Shown: positions 44,429 to 54,452, counted from the stretch's first letter. The stretch: DNA of 59,214 nt from CAYXBG01 sp964463145 (GCA_964463145.1 CAYXBG010000001.1:1-59214), one strand, 5' to 3'. Notes: generated from the sequence alone by a model not told the origin. Program-made: numbers and translations.

Positions 44429-45847
44429 ATGACGCGCGAATCTGCAACACTGATAACCCTGCTATTCTACATGGTGGCCTTAATCACCATTGGCTGGATC
44501 GCACATCGCAGAACAAAGAATCCAGTAGATTTCTACCTGGCAGGTAGGGGTCTTGGTCCCATAGTAGCGGCAATAAGTGCTGCTGCTTCGTCTTCATCAG
44601 TCTGGACCCTACTAGGTGTAAGCGGAGCAGCATACACCTTTGGGCTATCGTCTCTGTGGCTTTTCCCGGGATGCGTGGGTGGCTTTGTATTGAATTGGTA
44701 TGTTGTGGCACGACCCCTCAGAAACTGGAGCCATCAGAGAGGTGTCGTAACCATCACTGAGGTTATTGCAGGCCCTAAAAATCGCCCCTTGAATCGTACT
44801 ATCTCCACTATTTGCGCCCTCATTGTATTGGTTTGTCTGGGCGCATATGTTGCAGCCCAATTTCAGGGTGCGGGAAAGACCTTTAACCAAACATTCGATT
44901 GGTCCCTCACTCACAGTATCTTGCTTGGAAGTGGGATAGTAATGGCCTATACGCTGCTTGGCGGTTTCTGGGCAGTCAGTCTCACCGACACTCTACAGGG
45001 AATGATCATGATGTTGGCAGCTGTCGCCGTCCCTATTACTGCACTCATTGGCGTGGGCGGCCCTTTTGGGCTTGTGGAAGGATTGTGGCGGATTGACGCT
45101 CCAGGGTACATGAGCCTAACAAGAAATTTACCTGCAGCCAGTGCTTTGGGATTTATTATGGGTCTACTAGGTATCGGGATCGGATACCCCGGACAACCCC
45201 ACGTTGTGAATCGACTCATGGCGTTGAGAAAAGGAGAAAATGCACTAAGGAAAGCGCGTAGGATCGCTATCGTGTGGGCCATGACTGTATTTGCCGGAAT
45301 GCTACTGTTAGGTCTCTCAGGCAGGGTAATGTTTCCAGACCTTCGAGACCCAGAGGTGATCTTTCTGACGGTTACAAATGCTTACATGCACCCGGTGGCA
45401 GCCGGCATCCTGATTGCTGCAGTTGTTTCAGCAATCATGTCTACAGCAGATAGCCAGCTCTTAGTTGCAGGGTCAGCCGTGACAAACGATCTTCGACTAG
45501 GCGGAAATTCCCCTAAAACTCTTTTATTGCGCTCACGACTTGTCGTGGTTGTTATCAGCGGTTGCGCCGTAATGGCAGCACTATTGGGAAGTCGCCAAAT
45601 TTTCTCTCAGGTCCTTTTCGCTTTTTCAGCTATGGGAAGTGCCTTCGGGCCAGTACTGCTTGTGACGCTTATGGCAGGTGAAGTAAAACCTCACCATACT
45701 CTGCTGTCTATTCTTTGTGGATTTGGTTTAAGCACAATCGCTTTTTTCCTCTTCCCCGCCCCAGAGACAAAGGGGCTGGAACGAGTCGTGCCATTCCTGT
45801 TTGCGCTGCTAATTGCTTGGGTCGGCAGAGAAAAATCCCGACAATAA
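44429..45847 (+). CDS. sodium:solute symporter family (SSS) transporter
   Basis: A 472-residue permease with about 13 hydrophobic helices. Family landmarks are NPVDFYLAGRGLGPIVAAISAAASSSS and VSAIMSTADSQLLVAGSAV; the LSLSD-like stretch is replaced by YTLLGGFWAVSLTDTLQG, as in proline-permease-like members. The amidase gene lies 200 bases downstream on the same strand. A substrate that the amidase can process is therefore possible, though not shown. Lengths and helix number match the other SSS genes of the window, but local sequences differ. Confidence 0.92.
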   Translation: MTRESATLITLLFYMVALITIGWIAHRRTKNPVDFYLAGRGLGPIVAAISAAASSSSVWTLLGVSGAAYTFGLSSLWLFPGCVGGFVLNWYVVARPLRNWSHQRGVVTITEVIAGPKNRPLNRTISTICALIVLVCLGAYVAAQFQGAGKTFNQTFDWSLTHSILLGSGIVMAYTLLGGFWAVSLTDTLQGMIMMLAAVAVPITALIGVGGPFGLVEGLWRIDAPGYMSLTRNLPAASALGFIMGLLGIGIGYPGQPHVVNRLMALRKGENALRKARRIAIVWAMTVFAGMLLLGLSGRVMFPDLRDPEVIFLTVTNAYMHPVAAGILIAAVVSAIMSTADSQLLVAGSAVTNDLRLGGNSPKTLLLRSRLVVVVISGCAVMAALLGSRQIFSQVLFAFSAMGSAFGPVLLVTLMAGEVKPHHTLLSILCGFGLSTIAFFLFPAPETKGLERVVPFLFALLIAWVGREKSRQ

Positions 45848-46047
45848 AGCCTAGCAGGCAATATTAATTGCCTGAATGACTCAATCGAGATCGAAGCATG
45901 CCATTAGATTCCCATGTATCATGCCCAAAACCATTTTTCATTTCTGCTATTCTGGTGCGAACAGCTGACCGCAGAGAACCAATTGGTTCAAGCTGGTCGT
46001 AACGAGACTCACCTAAGGAGCGGTACTCCGAATGCCCAGGAGGCACC

Positions 46048-47394
46048 TTGAAGATTGTACAAAAAATAAGATCCAGAACCATTTCTCCACAAGCACTTAT
46101 TGAAAATTCCCTGAGAAGGATAGAATCCCTCAACGAGGTCTTTCATGCCTATCTGGCAACCAATCCCCATGCGATCGGCCAGGCTCAACAGCGTGGGAAT
46201 GAACTGAAGTCCGGCCAATGGCGCGGGCCTCTTCACGGGATGCCTATCTCTATTAAGGATCTCGTCCAGACTGCTGATTTGCCAACTACTGCCGGATCCA
46301 AAGTCGTTTCCAGGAGAATTAACTGTGGGCAAGATGCCGCACTGATCAAGAGGTTACGTGAGGCAGGGGCTATCATACTTGGAAAAACAAACCTTCATGA
46401 ATTCGCTTATGGGGTCACAACAGAAAATTTTCACTTCGGGACTGCTGTCAACCCCTGGAATAATCGAGTGGTGGCAGGAGGCTCCAGTGGCGGATCAGCA
46501 GTATCGGTTGCGACCGAAATGTGCCAAGGTTCCGTGGGCACCGATACACGTGGATCGATTCGAATCCCCGCAGCGGCTTGCGGAGTAACTGGATTTAAAC
46601 CAACTGCTAAGATCGTTCCAATGTCAGGTGTTGTCCCTTTGTCTCCGAGTCTGGACCATGCAGGGCCAATAGCTAGAACAGCTGAGATGGCAGCTGTTCT
46701 CGTCTCTTGCATGGCCCAGGATAAGAGTCTCGACCCCTATATATCGCCCTATGAGCCACTTCCCTCAAATTTCCAGATAGGTGTCTCCACCTATCATATG
46801 GACAGAATTGATCTAGAAATCAAGCAAGCAATTTGGAGGGCAATCGACATCTTCAAGCAGGTTGGAGTCAGTATCAAATCCGTTAATATTGATGGAATCG
46901 AAGATGCGCTACATGCTTCGACTATTATCACTAGTGTTGAGGCACTGCAATTCCATAGACCACTCATGGAAAAACAGCCTGAAGCGTATGGCCCAAAAGT
47001 TCTAGAGCGCTTGGAAGCAGGCCAGCAATATAGCGCTGCAGAACTGGAGGCAGCGCAAATGACACAAAAGAGAATAGCGAGTTCGTTTGCCAAAAAACTG
47101 CAAGAAGTGAATTGCCTGATTGGAGCTACTCTCCCATGCCTGCCTTCCGACCTCGGTGCAGATTCACTGCAAATTAACGGTCGCAAAGAAAGTGTAGTGA
47201 ATGCCTTTACACGGCTCAATGCTCCTCAAAACCTATCCGGGATCCCTGCACTCGCATTACCATGTGGCTTTTCCAAAACCGGACTTCCTCTGTCAATGCA
47301 GGTTATGGGGGCGAGAGGGCAAGATCGTCTGGTGTTACAAGTCGGGCAGTTCTATCAGACTTTAACTGACTGGCATCGGAGAAACCCTTTTTGA
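46048..47394 (+). CDS. amidase (amidase-signature family)
   Basis: A 448-residue amidase with the Ser-Ser-Lys triad: the Lys in SIKDLVQTADL, the cis-Ser in AGGSSGGSAVS and the nucleophile Ser in TDTRGSIRIPAA. The fold is shared by GatA and by hydrolases of small amides, peptides or ureas. The start is TTG with AGGAGG 4-5 bases before it; no ATG or GTG lies upstream before an in-frame stop at 46000, so the N-terminus is a little shorter than usual. Not a GatA gene in a gatCAB cluster; the natural substrate is unknown. Confidence 0.9.
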   Translation: MKIVQKIRSRTISPQALIENSLRRIESLNEVFHAYLATNPHAIGQAQQRGNELKSGQWRGPLHGMPISIKDLVQTADLPTTAGSKVVSRRINCGQDAALIKRLREAGAIILGKTNLHEFAYGVTTENFHFGTAVNPWNNRVVAGGSSGGSAVSVATEMCQGSVGTDTRGSIRIPAAACGVTGFKPTAKIVPMSGVVPLSPSLDHAGPIARTAEMAAVLVSCMAQDKSLDPYISPYEPLPSNFQIGVSTYHMDRIDLEIKQAIWRAIDIFKQVGVSIKSVNIDGIEDALHASTIITSVEALQFHRPLMEKQPEAYGPKVLERLEAGQQYSAAELEAAQMTQKRIASSFAKKLQEVNCLIGATLPCLPSDLGADSLQINGRKESVVNAFTRLNAPQNLSGIPALALPCGFSKTGLPLSMQVMGARGQDRLVLQVGQFYQTLTDWHRRNPF

Positions 47395-47412
47395 GTTAAT
47401 ATTGTTCTCGGG

Positions 47413-50400
47413 ATGTTCATGTTCAACCCTTTCAAATTCCAAATATTAATATACCTCTATCGTTTCCCTTTTTTGATACTACTTCTGTGTCTATGGCCTA
47501 GTACATCTTTTGCACAGACCACAGCACAAATAGGTGGACGAGTTCTAGATCCCTCAGGAGGAGTCATTGAAGGGGCAGAGGTCAGTGCATCTCAAGTAGA
47601 AACAGGCTTACAACGGGCAGTATTGAGCAATGCCTCAGGCCATTTTCTCATAGCCAAGCTACCTGGAGGGACATATCAACTTAGAGTGGCAAGCAGTGGA
47701 TTCAGAACACTCGTACAGAAGAATTTAGTGCTAGCTGTAGGCGATCGCCTCATTACTACAGTGACATTGGAATTAGGCCCTATTGACTTAGAGGAAATAG
47801 TTGTTTTAGGCAACATCTCCCTGGTACAAACCCAGACTTCAGATCTGAGCTACCTGGTAGAAAGAGAGACTTTAGAGGAACTTCCACTTAACGGACGCAA
47901 CTTTACCGACCTGGCACTACTGCAACCAGGAATGATTGCATACCGACACCGCAATTCCTTGGGTTCCATTGTGGCTCACGGCTTAGCTGCAAGTGCCACG
48001 GGGCGGGATCCTAGGTCAAATCTTTATTTATTGGACGGCACTCCACAAAACGATTTCACAAATGGTCCAGCAGGAAGTGCCGCAGGAACCGTGCTTGGTG
48101 TTGAGACAATTCAGGAATTTCAGGTAGCCACTAACAGCTATAGCGCCGAATTTGGCCGGAACTACGGCAGCCAAATTAACGCCGTCACTAAATCGGGGAC
48201 AAATCAGCACCACGGCAGTGCGTACTTTTTCCACCGCAACGACAATCTGGACGCGCGTAATTTTTTCGATGGCGCCCAAAAACCAGAGTTCCTGAGGCAT
48301 CAGTTCGGAGCTTCTCTTGGAGGAGCTATCAAAAAAGATCGCTGGTTTTACTTTCTGGGATACGAGGGCTTGGAGGCTAGGCGTGGACGGTCGCTTACAA
48401 CCACTGTCCCCGATCAGTCGGCGCGGGGGGGGGTACTTCCTTGCAGCGCTAGTGGACGCCCAGACTGCAACCCGGCTGCACCGCACCAACTGGTCAATGT
48501 GGGGGTCAATCCAAGTGTCGCACCCTATTTGAACGAGTATCCATTGCCCAACGGGGAAAACCTGGGAGGGGGACTAGCAGTTCACAACTTCCTGTTTAAC
48601 GAAAACACGAGCCAAAATTTCATACAGTTCCGCATAGATCACAATGGTAATAATCAGAGATTTTTTGCTCGTTACACCTTTGACGATGCCGAGATCCGAT
48701 TACCTACCGATTTTCCCCAGTTTCCTCGCACCTTCTTATCCAGAAACCAGTTCTTAACGTTAGAGTATCAGAACTTCATTTCCAGCATGACTACAGCCAC
48801 ATTTCGCGGAAGTTATAGTCGAACCAATATAGGTCAAGAAGTAGAGGCAAATACCAGTAGTGCACTGCCCACCTTCGTTCCTGGACGGGCACTGGCTGGC
48901 AGTATCGATGTCGGAGGCATTCCTCGTTTTGGACCTCAGGTTTCTGTGGATGTTTCCCTGGTTCAGAATGTTTTTGGGTTCGAAACAAACTGGAGTCATG
49001 TAAAAGGAAACCACCACTTAAAGTTTGGAATGCTGGCAGAGAAGTACCAGGACAATATGGTCAATCCAACATTTTCTCTGGGCATCTTCGCGTTTGCCAG
49101 ACTGGCAACTTTCCTTCAGAACCAACCCCTACGCTTTATTGGGCTAGGACCTACTGGACAGTTCGACCGTTACTGGAGATTTGGGCTCTTTGGATTTTAC
49201 CTGCAAGATGATTTCCGAATACATCCTCAGCTGACCATGAACCTAGGATTGCGTTACGAATTCGCAACAGTTCCTCATGAGATTAGGCAACGGGATGTCA
49301 CTCTCATAAATCCGGAAGACACAGCTCCCACCTTGGGTTCTCTGTACAACAATCCAACCCTTGGCAATGTAGCGCCCAGGATTGGTCTAGCCTGGGATGT
49401 CTTCGGGGATGGCAGCACCGCAATACGATCTGGGTATGGCCTTTACTACAACACAAATAATCAACAAAACTTGATCGTTACAGTCACCAACCCCCCTTTC
49501 ACTCCAAGACTGATCATCCCGGGACCAACCTTCCCCAATCCCCCTTTCGAAAGAGGGATTGGAACTTCCCTCCGCCCCATCGAGCCCAACCTAAAGACCC
49601 CCAGTGTTCATGTATGGAACCTAAACCTTCAGAGGTCAATCTGGCGAAACGCCTTGTTCACAGTCGGCTATAACGGATCCCGAGGATTACATCTGCTACG
49701 CAATACGGACATCAATATCCCGACTCCTGAACGGTTGGTTGACGGCACGCTGTTTTGGCCTTCGGATTCAGCCCGACCCAACTCCAGCTTTAGCACCATT
49801 GAACAAAAACGTAGTGACGGCGATTCCTATTATCACGCCCTACTCCTCGAATTGAGGCAACGTTTTACCGCAGGTTTCAGTTTCCAATCGTCCTACACAT
49901 TTTCTCGCAGCATTGATAACACCCAGGCATCGACTTTCTTCTCGGATGCCAATAATGGCACAACTTCAGCTATGCCAGAGTTTTTCTCCAGTAATTACAA
50001 CAAAGGCCTTTCGGACTTTCACGCAAAACATAACTGGGTAGTTAATTTTATTTGGCAAATTCCATTTGCTAAAAATTTACAAGGGGTTTCCAGGAAAATT
50101 TTAGATGGTTGGCAACTTTCTGCAATTTCAAACCTACAGAGCGGAAATCCTTTGACCGTTTTTGTTAAGACAAATCGGTCTCGATCCCGGTGGTCCCCTT
50201 CTCTCCGACCAGGCCTGGGCCTGGATCGTCCAGATCTGTCAAACGGATATACTCACCAAACTGCTGTGACAGGCAACCCAACGAACTATTTCAACGCAGC
50301 GGCCTTTTCTCTACAACCTCAAGGAACTCAAGGGAATCTTGGGCGAGGAGCCTTGATTGGGCCAAATCTCCGCAGTTTCGACTTGCAGGCAGCAAAACAC

Positions 50401-50610
50401 TTTGCTTGGAACGTTCGAGGTGAACAGGTTGGTCTTCAGTTCCGACTCGAGATTTTCAATCTTTTCAATCGCACTAATTTTGCAGCTCCAAGCCTTACGG
50501 CCTTTTCCGGAACTGCAGACTATGAAGAACCTCTTCCAACATTGGGCCGAATTCGTTCGACCGTAACATCTTCACGCCAGATACAGTTGGGATTAAGACT
50601 AGCCTTCTAG
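47413..50610 (+). CDS. TonB-dependent receptor with CarboxypepD_reg-like plug (Oar family)
   Basis: A 1065-residue outer-membrane receptor. A signal peptide ending near TSFAQ is followed by a carboxypeptidase-regulatory-like domain (IGGRVLDPSGGVIEGAEV), a plug with LEELPLNGRNFTDLALLQPGM, and a long beta barrel ending in LQLGLRLAF, whose final Phe is a usual barrel-assembly signal. Receptors of this type are abundant in Acidobacteriota and take up sugars, peptides or metals with TonB energy. Its neighbours (amidase upstream, transhydrogenase downstream) do not indicate a substrate. Confidence 0.93.
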   Translation: MFMFNPFKFQILIYLYRFPFLILLLCLWPSTSFAQTTAQIGGRVLDPSGGVIEGAEVSASQVETGLQRAVLSNASGHFLIAKLPGGTYQLRVASSGFRTLVQKNLVLAVGDRLITTVTLELGPIDLEEIVVLGNISLVQTQTSDLSYLVERETLEELPLNGRNFTDLALLQPGMIAYRHRNSLGSIVAHGLAASATGRDPRSNLYLLDGTPQNDFTNGPAGSAAGTVLGVETIQEFQVATNSYSAEFGRNYGSQINAVTKSGTNQHHGSAYFFHRNDNLDARNFFDGAQKPEFLRHQFGASLGGAIKKDRWFYFLGYEGLEARRGRSLTTTVPDQSARGGVLPCSASGRPDCNPAAPHQLVNVGVNPSVAPYLNEYPLPNGENLGGGLAVHNFLFNENTSQNFIQFRIDHNGNNQRFFARYTFDDAEIRLPTDFPQFPRTFLSRNQFLTLEYQNFISSMTTATFRGSYSRTNIGQEVEANTSSALPTFVPGRALAGSIDVGGIPRFGPQVSVDVSLVQNVFGFETNWSHVKGNHHLKFGMLAEKYQDNMVNPTFSLGIFAFARLATFLQNQPLRFIGLGPTGQFDRYWRFGLFGFYLQDDFRIHPQLTMNLGLRYEFATVPHEIRQRDVTLINPEDTAPTLGSLYNNPTLGNVAPRIGLAWDVFGDGSTAIRSGYGLYYNTNNQQNLIVTVTNPPFTPRLIIPGPTFPNPPFERGIGTSLRPIEPNLKTPSVHVWNLNLQRSIWRNALFTVGYNGSRGLHLLRNTDINIPTPERLVDGTLFWPSDSARPNSSFSTIEQKRSDGDSYYHALLLELRQRFTAGFSFQSSYTFSRSIDNTQASTFFSDANNGTTSAMPEFFSSNYNKGLSDFHAKHNWVVNFIWQIPFAKNLQGVSRKILDGWQLSAISNLQSGNPLTVFVKTNRSRSRWSPSLRPGLGLDRPDLSNGYTHQTAVTGNPTNYFNAAAFSLQPQGTQGNLGRGALIGPNLRSFDLQAAKHFAWNVRGEQVGLQFRLEIFNLFNRTNFAAPSLTAFSGTADYEEPLPTLGRIRSTVTSSRQIQLGLRLAF

Positions 50611-50662
50611 GGCCCGTTAAGTCGATCCTTGATTACCTCTCTTCAAGCTATTCAGTCAATAC

Positions 50663-51940
50663 CTACCAAATGTGCATTGACTCCTGGAACAATCTAGTGA
50701 GAACTGTTTCCGAGGCCGGGATTGGGCTGAGCTTTGTAACTCGATGCTGAGGGAGAGTACCTTTCACTAGGGCCGGAATGTCGGATTCAGTGAAGCCAAC
50801 GGCCGCAAGGCCTCTCGGGAGTCCTAGGGTTTTCATAAAATAAATTACGCGTTGAGCTAGGGCTTCTCCGGATTCACCTAGATCTATGTCGGTGACTTTG
50901 GCTCCAAGCGCTTGGGCTGCTCGTAGGTGGCGACCGGGGTCAGCTGGCGCAGTAAACCGGACCACCGCAGGAGTATTCAAAATAACCGAAACGCCGTGGG
51001 GGATTAACACTTTTTCAGGTGGGTAATCTCGCATAACAAACTCAGAAGCCCTGCCCGCAACCGGATAGGACATCCCATGAGGAAGATGAACTCCAGCATT
51101 CCCAAAACCAATCCCTGCCATCGTGGAAGCCAGTAACATTTGACTACGGGCTTCCACGTCGGAAATATCGGTAACAGCACGGACAAGAAATCGGGAGACG
51201 ATCTGTAGCGCTCTCAGTGCCCAAATATCACTGATCGGATTGGCTCCCTGGTAAGCAGGCCTCTCCAGCGGACTGGCAGGCTTGGGACGGTTATCGAAGG
51301 GCAAAGCTGTGTAGGATTCCAGCGCGTGGCTAAGAACATCGAGGCCTGTCGAGGCAGCAACCATGGGCGGCTGGGTTATAGTGTTGTCAGGATCAACAAT
51401 CCCAAGTGTAGGTTTTAGATATCTATGAGCAATCCCTGTCTTTGCTTTTTTTTCAACAAAATCAAAAATGGCAACTCCAGTAGTCTCGCTTCCAGTTCCA
51501 GCAGTGGTTGGGATAGCAATTAATGGTTTTAAAGGGCCAGGAATCGGACTGCCCTCGCCGATAGGCGCATTGACATACTCCAAAAATTCAGCGGGATAGG
51601 TGGAGTAAAGATTCGCCGCCTTAGCCGTATCTATAGTGCTCCCTCCTCCGACCGCTACGATTGAGTCAAATCCGCCTTCCGAGGCAAAGGCAGCAGCTTG
51701 CTGAAAGCTACTGTCTGTTGGTTCAATAGAGATCTTTCGGAAAACCTGAAAATCAATATGGGCTGACTTGAGAGAGGACAATACTGTTTCCTCAACCACC
51801 GAAGCAGACAAAGCTGGATCTATGATGAGCAACGTCCTGTTGGAGCCCAGCTCGACTAAATCCAACCCAATCTCACAAGTTATACCCTGACCAAACCGGA
51901 TATTTGAGGCAGACATTTGAAAAGCGGTATCATTCTCCAT
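50663..51940 (-). CDS. iron-containing alcohol dehydrogenase, hydroxyacid-oxoacid transhydrogenase-like
   Basis: A 425-residue group III dehydrogenase. The metal-ligand region is clear: GLDVLSHALESYTALPFD, and GNAGVHLPHGMSYPVAG, followed by IPHGVSV. Two stretches, IPALVKGTLPQHRVTKLSP and AAVGFTESD, match the ADHFE1-type hydroxyacid-oxoacid transhydrogenase, which exchanges hydrogen between 4-hydroxybutyrate and 2-oxoglutarate. The NAD-binding GGGSTIDTAK loop is present. AGGAGAA lies 8-9 bases before the ATG. No obvious operon partner. Confidence 0.9.
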   Translation of the reverse strand: MENDTAFQMSASNIRFGQGITCEIGLDLVELGSNRTLLIIDPALSASVVEETVLSSLKSAHIDFQVFRKISIEPTDSSFQQAAAFASEGGFDSIVAVGGGSTIDTAKAANLYSTYPAEFLEYVNAPIGEGSPIPGPLKPLIAIPTTAGTGSETTGVAIFDFVEKKAKTGIAHRYLKPTLGIVDPDNTITQPPMVAASTGLDVLSHALESYTALPFDNRPKPASPLERPAYQGANPISDIWALRALQIVSRFLVRAVTDISDVEARSQMLLASTMAGIGFGNAGVHLPHGMSYPVAGRASEFVMRDYPPEKVLIPHGVSVILNTPAVVRFTAPADPGRHLRAAQALGAKVTDIDLGESGEALAQRVIYFMKTLGLPRGLAAVGFTESDIPALVKGTLPQHRVTKLSPIPASETVLTRLFQESMHIW

Positions 51941-52059
51941 GGGGTTCTCCTGGTATGCTTAATGGTTAAATACATCTTAAGGAAACGTCAACTTGGCTGG
52001 AATAGATTTCTGGATTTTTGATATCTTTCCAGAAACCAAGTGGGCACAACAATAATCAA

Positions 52060-54075
52060 ATGACTTTCAGTTGCCGGATCATTCTCACCTTTCTGTTCAC
52101 CATTTCACTGTCGGCACAGGATGTGACTTTCGATCTTCTGGAAAATATTTTTGAATCCCAAAAAACCTTAAATACACCTTCTACACAATTTGAGGTTTTA
52201 TTCCACAATAATCCAAGCTTGGTAACCGATCTGGGCGTTGGTCTTTGGGCTTGGCCCTTACCTATGGACTTCGATAATGACGGAGATTTTGATTTAGTAG
52301 TCTCCTGCCATGACAAGCCCTACAACGGTACCTACCTGTTCGAAAATAAGAGTGGGGGTTCTTTCCCGGTCTTTGAAAAGGCTCGAAAAATCGGGCCAGG
52401 GTTTGCCAACATTCAAGTCTCTTATATCGATGGGGTCCCTCGAATACTCATACCGGGAAAGGAGTTACGTTACACAGCAAGTACTGGTCTAGTCGCATGG
52501 AAAAACCTGTCTATCCCAAGAAACGTCCATATCTGGACGAAGGAAGGGCTTCCTTTCAAAGAAAAACATAAGATTCGATCTAATCAGTGGAAGTACATTG
52601 ACTTTGATGAAGACGGAGACCTGGACGTTGTTATTGGAGTTGGGGATTGGCACGATTACGGCTGGGACGACGCCTACAATGCAGCAGGTCAGTGGACGAA
52701 TGGCCCCTTAAGAGGCCTTGTATATCTAGTACTCAACACTGGCAGTGCCACTGATCCCACTTACGCTGCGCCGAGGTTGCTCTACACCTCGGCGGGAGAA
52801 CCCGTCGAGGTCTTTGGCCGACCATCCCCCAATTTTGCAGACTTCGATCAGGACGGTGATTTGGACCTACTCTGCGGAGAATTCCTAGACCGTTTTACCT
52901 ATTTTGAAAATCAAGGAACACGCAAAAAACCTATTTTCGCACCTGGGCGCTTTCTGCAAACAACAGACAGATTACTAACAATGGATCTCCAAATGGTGAC
53001 TCCCGTAGTGCTCGATTGGGATAGAGATGGAGACATAGATATTGTTTCGGGAGATGAAGACGGTCGTGTTGCCTTCATAGAAAATACTGGCCAGCTTCAG
53101 GCTTCCATTCCCCAGTTTAAGGAACCAAGGTATTTCCAGCAAAAGGCTGATCGGGTTAAATTTGGCGCTTTAGCCACTCCCTTTGGTTTTGATTGGGATG
53201 GGGATGGGGATATGGATATCGTTGCAGGAAATACGGCTGGATACGTTGCCTTTATAGAGAACCTCGGAGGAGGATCCAACCCCCGTTGGGCCGCCCCAAG
53301 CCTTTTAAATTCTGGGGGTAAGCCACTCCGTATCCTGGCTGGACCAAGCGGATCTATACAAGGTCCTGCCGAAGCCAAGTGGGGCTATACAACGCTGAGT
53401 GTTGGCAATTGGGATACAGATGATCTCCCCGATCTCATCGTCAACTCCATTTGGGGGGCGGTACAATGGTATCGCAACGTAGGCACTCGTAAAAATCCAA
53501 AGCTGGAGGAAGGTCGCTTTGTTGAAGTGGACTGGCCAGGACATGCTCCAAAACCCTCCTGGGTGTGGTGGACACCAAAAGTGAACCAGCTAGTAACCCA
53601 GTGGCGAACCACTCCTGTTGTGATTGATTGGAACCACGATGGATTAAATGATCTGGTCATGTTAGATCACGAGGGCTACCTCTCGCTTTTTGCCCGTTTT
53701 CGGACAGGCGAAAAACTCGGGTTGCGACCAGGCCAACATGTTTTTACGGACGAGCATGGAAAGCCCTTGCGGTTGAACAGTAGACATGCAGGTAAAAGCG
53801 GTCGGCGCAAACTCCAGATTGTGGACTGGGATGGCGACGGCCTAAGAGACATCCTCTTGAATAGCCAAAATGCTGACTTACTGAAAAATCTTGGATCCGA
53901 TGGAGATAAGACTCGTTTCCGTAATCTGGGCGCTGTCAGCCAACAAAAGCTTTCGGGGCATTCTACGAGCCCTACCGTCGTTGATTGGAACGGGGATACG
54001 ATACCCGATCTTTTACTAGGAACCGAAAGCGGGTTTTTCTACCACCTAAAAAACCCTCGCTCGAAAGGAAAATAG
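52060..54075 (+). CDS. exported FG-GAP/VCBS repeat protein (beta-propeller-like)
   Basis: A 671-residue protein with a signal peptide (CRIILTFLFTISLSAQ) and many FG-GAP-type calcium motifs, for example DFDNDGDFD, DFDEDGDLD, DFDQDGDLD, DWDRDGDID, DWDGDGDMD, DWNHDGLND and DWDGDGLRD. These D-x-D-x-D-G loops are the calcium-binding sites of a seven-bladed propeller as in integrin-alpha-like proteins. The ORF can be read from a TTG at 52018, but the ATG at 52060 begins a credible signal. Probably secreted or periplasmic; the ligand is unknown. It ends 12 bases before the direct-repeat region. Confidence 0.82.
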   Translation: MTFSCRIILTFLFTISLSAQDVTFDLLENIFESQKTLNTPSTQFEVLFHNNPSLVTDLGVGLWAWPLPMDFDNDGDFDLVVSCHDKPYNGTYLFENKSGGSFPVFEKARKIGPGFANIQVSYIDGVPRILIPGKELRYTASTGLVAWKNLSIPRNVHIWTKEGLPFKEKHKIRSNQWKYIDFDEDGDLDVVIGVGDWHDYGWDDAYNAAGQWTNGPLRGLVYLVLNTGSATDPTYAAPRLLYTSAGEPVEVFGRPSPNFADFDQDGDLDLLCGEFLDRFTYFENQGTRKKPIFAPGRFLQTTDRLLTMDLQMVTPVVLDWDRDGDIDIVSGDEDGRVAFIENTGQLQASIPQFKEPRYFQQKADRVKFGALATPFGFDWDGDGDMDIVAGNTAGYVAFIENLGGGSNPRWAAPSLLNSGGKPLRILAGPSGSIQGPAEAKWGYTTLSVGNWDTDDLPDLIVNSIWGAVQWYRNVGTRKNPKLEEGRFVEVDWPGHAPKPSWVWWTPKVNQLVTQWRTTPVVIDWNHDGLNDLVMLDHEGYLSLFARFRTGEKLGLRPGQHVFTDEHGKPLRLNSRHAGKSGRRKLQIVDWDGDGLRDILLNSQNADLLKNLGSDGDKTRFRNLGAVSQQKLSGHSTSPTVVDWNGDTIPDLLLGTESGFFYHLKNPRSKGK

Positions 54076-54086
54076 AGGAGAAACCC

Positions 54087-54417
54087 CCTAAGGTCCACCG
54101 GCGACATTTTCAGCCTAGAAATGTATGTGCTTTGGAGTAACAAGGCATATTTAACCCCAATATTGGCATCAAATAGGAGTAAACCCCTTATCCGCTCGGA
54201 CCAAAACAGTTGCCTAAGGTCCACCGGCGACATTTTCAGCCTAGAAATGTATGTGCTTTGGAGTAACNNNNNNNNNNNNNNNNNNNNNNNNNNNNNNNNN
54301 NNNNNNNNNNNNNNNNNNNNNNNNNNNNNNNNNNNNNNNNNNNNNNNNNNNNNNNNNNNNNNNNNNNAAGGCATATTTAACCCCAATATTGGCATCAAAT
54401 AGGAGTAAACCCCTTAT
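54087..54417. repeat. 105-bp direct repeat in two visible copies with 21-bp linker, second copy interrupted by assembly gap
   Basis: A 105-bp segment occupies 54087-54191, is followed by a 21-base linker (54192-54212), and returns at 54213. The second copy is identical for 55 bases (to 54267), stops at the N run, and its last 50 bases reappear exactly at 54368-54417. Each copy contains the palindrome CCAATATTGG. Without the linker, period is 126, a multiple of three, and both strands stay open. No transposase is nearby. The real number of copies is unknown because the gap sits inside the second copy. Confidence 0.9.
54268..54367. other. assembly gap of 100 N
   Basis: Exactly 100 undetermined bases break the second copy of the 105-bp repeat. 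The size is a conventional placeholder. The left edge (..GGAGTAAC) and right edge (AAGGCAT..) are adjacent in the first copy. Confidence 0.99.
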
Positions 54418-54452
54418 ACTGTAGTCTAGATCGGCTTCAAAGATACTATTGT

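Noticed and set aside
45864..46332. minus-strand frames between the symporter and the amidase
   Set aside because: They run into the amidase coding sequence antisense and have no recognisable domain or ribosome binding site.
48028..48489. 153-codon minus-strand open frame within the TonB receptor gene
   Set aside because: No recognisable motif, no credible ribosome binding site, and the sense strand codes for a conserved plug/barrel region.
54039..54402. open frames crossing the repeat and gap on both strands
   Set aside because: They are open only because the repeat period is a multiple of three and the N run contains no stop codons; no coding evidence.
54087..54417. CRISPR array
   Set aside because: The repeated unit is 105 bp with a single 21-bp linker, far longer than CRISPR repeats, and there are no cas genes.
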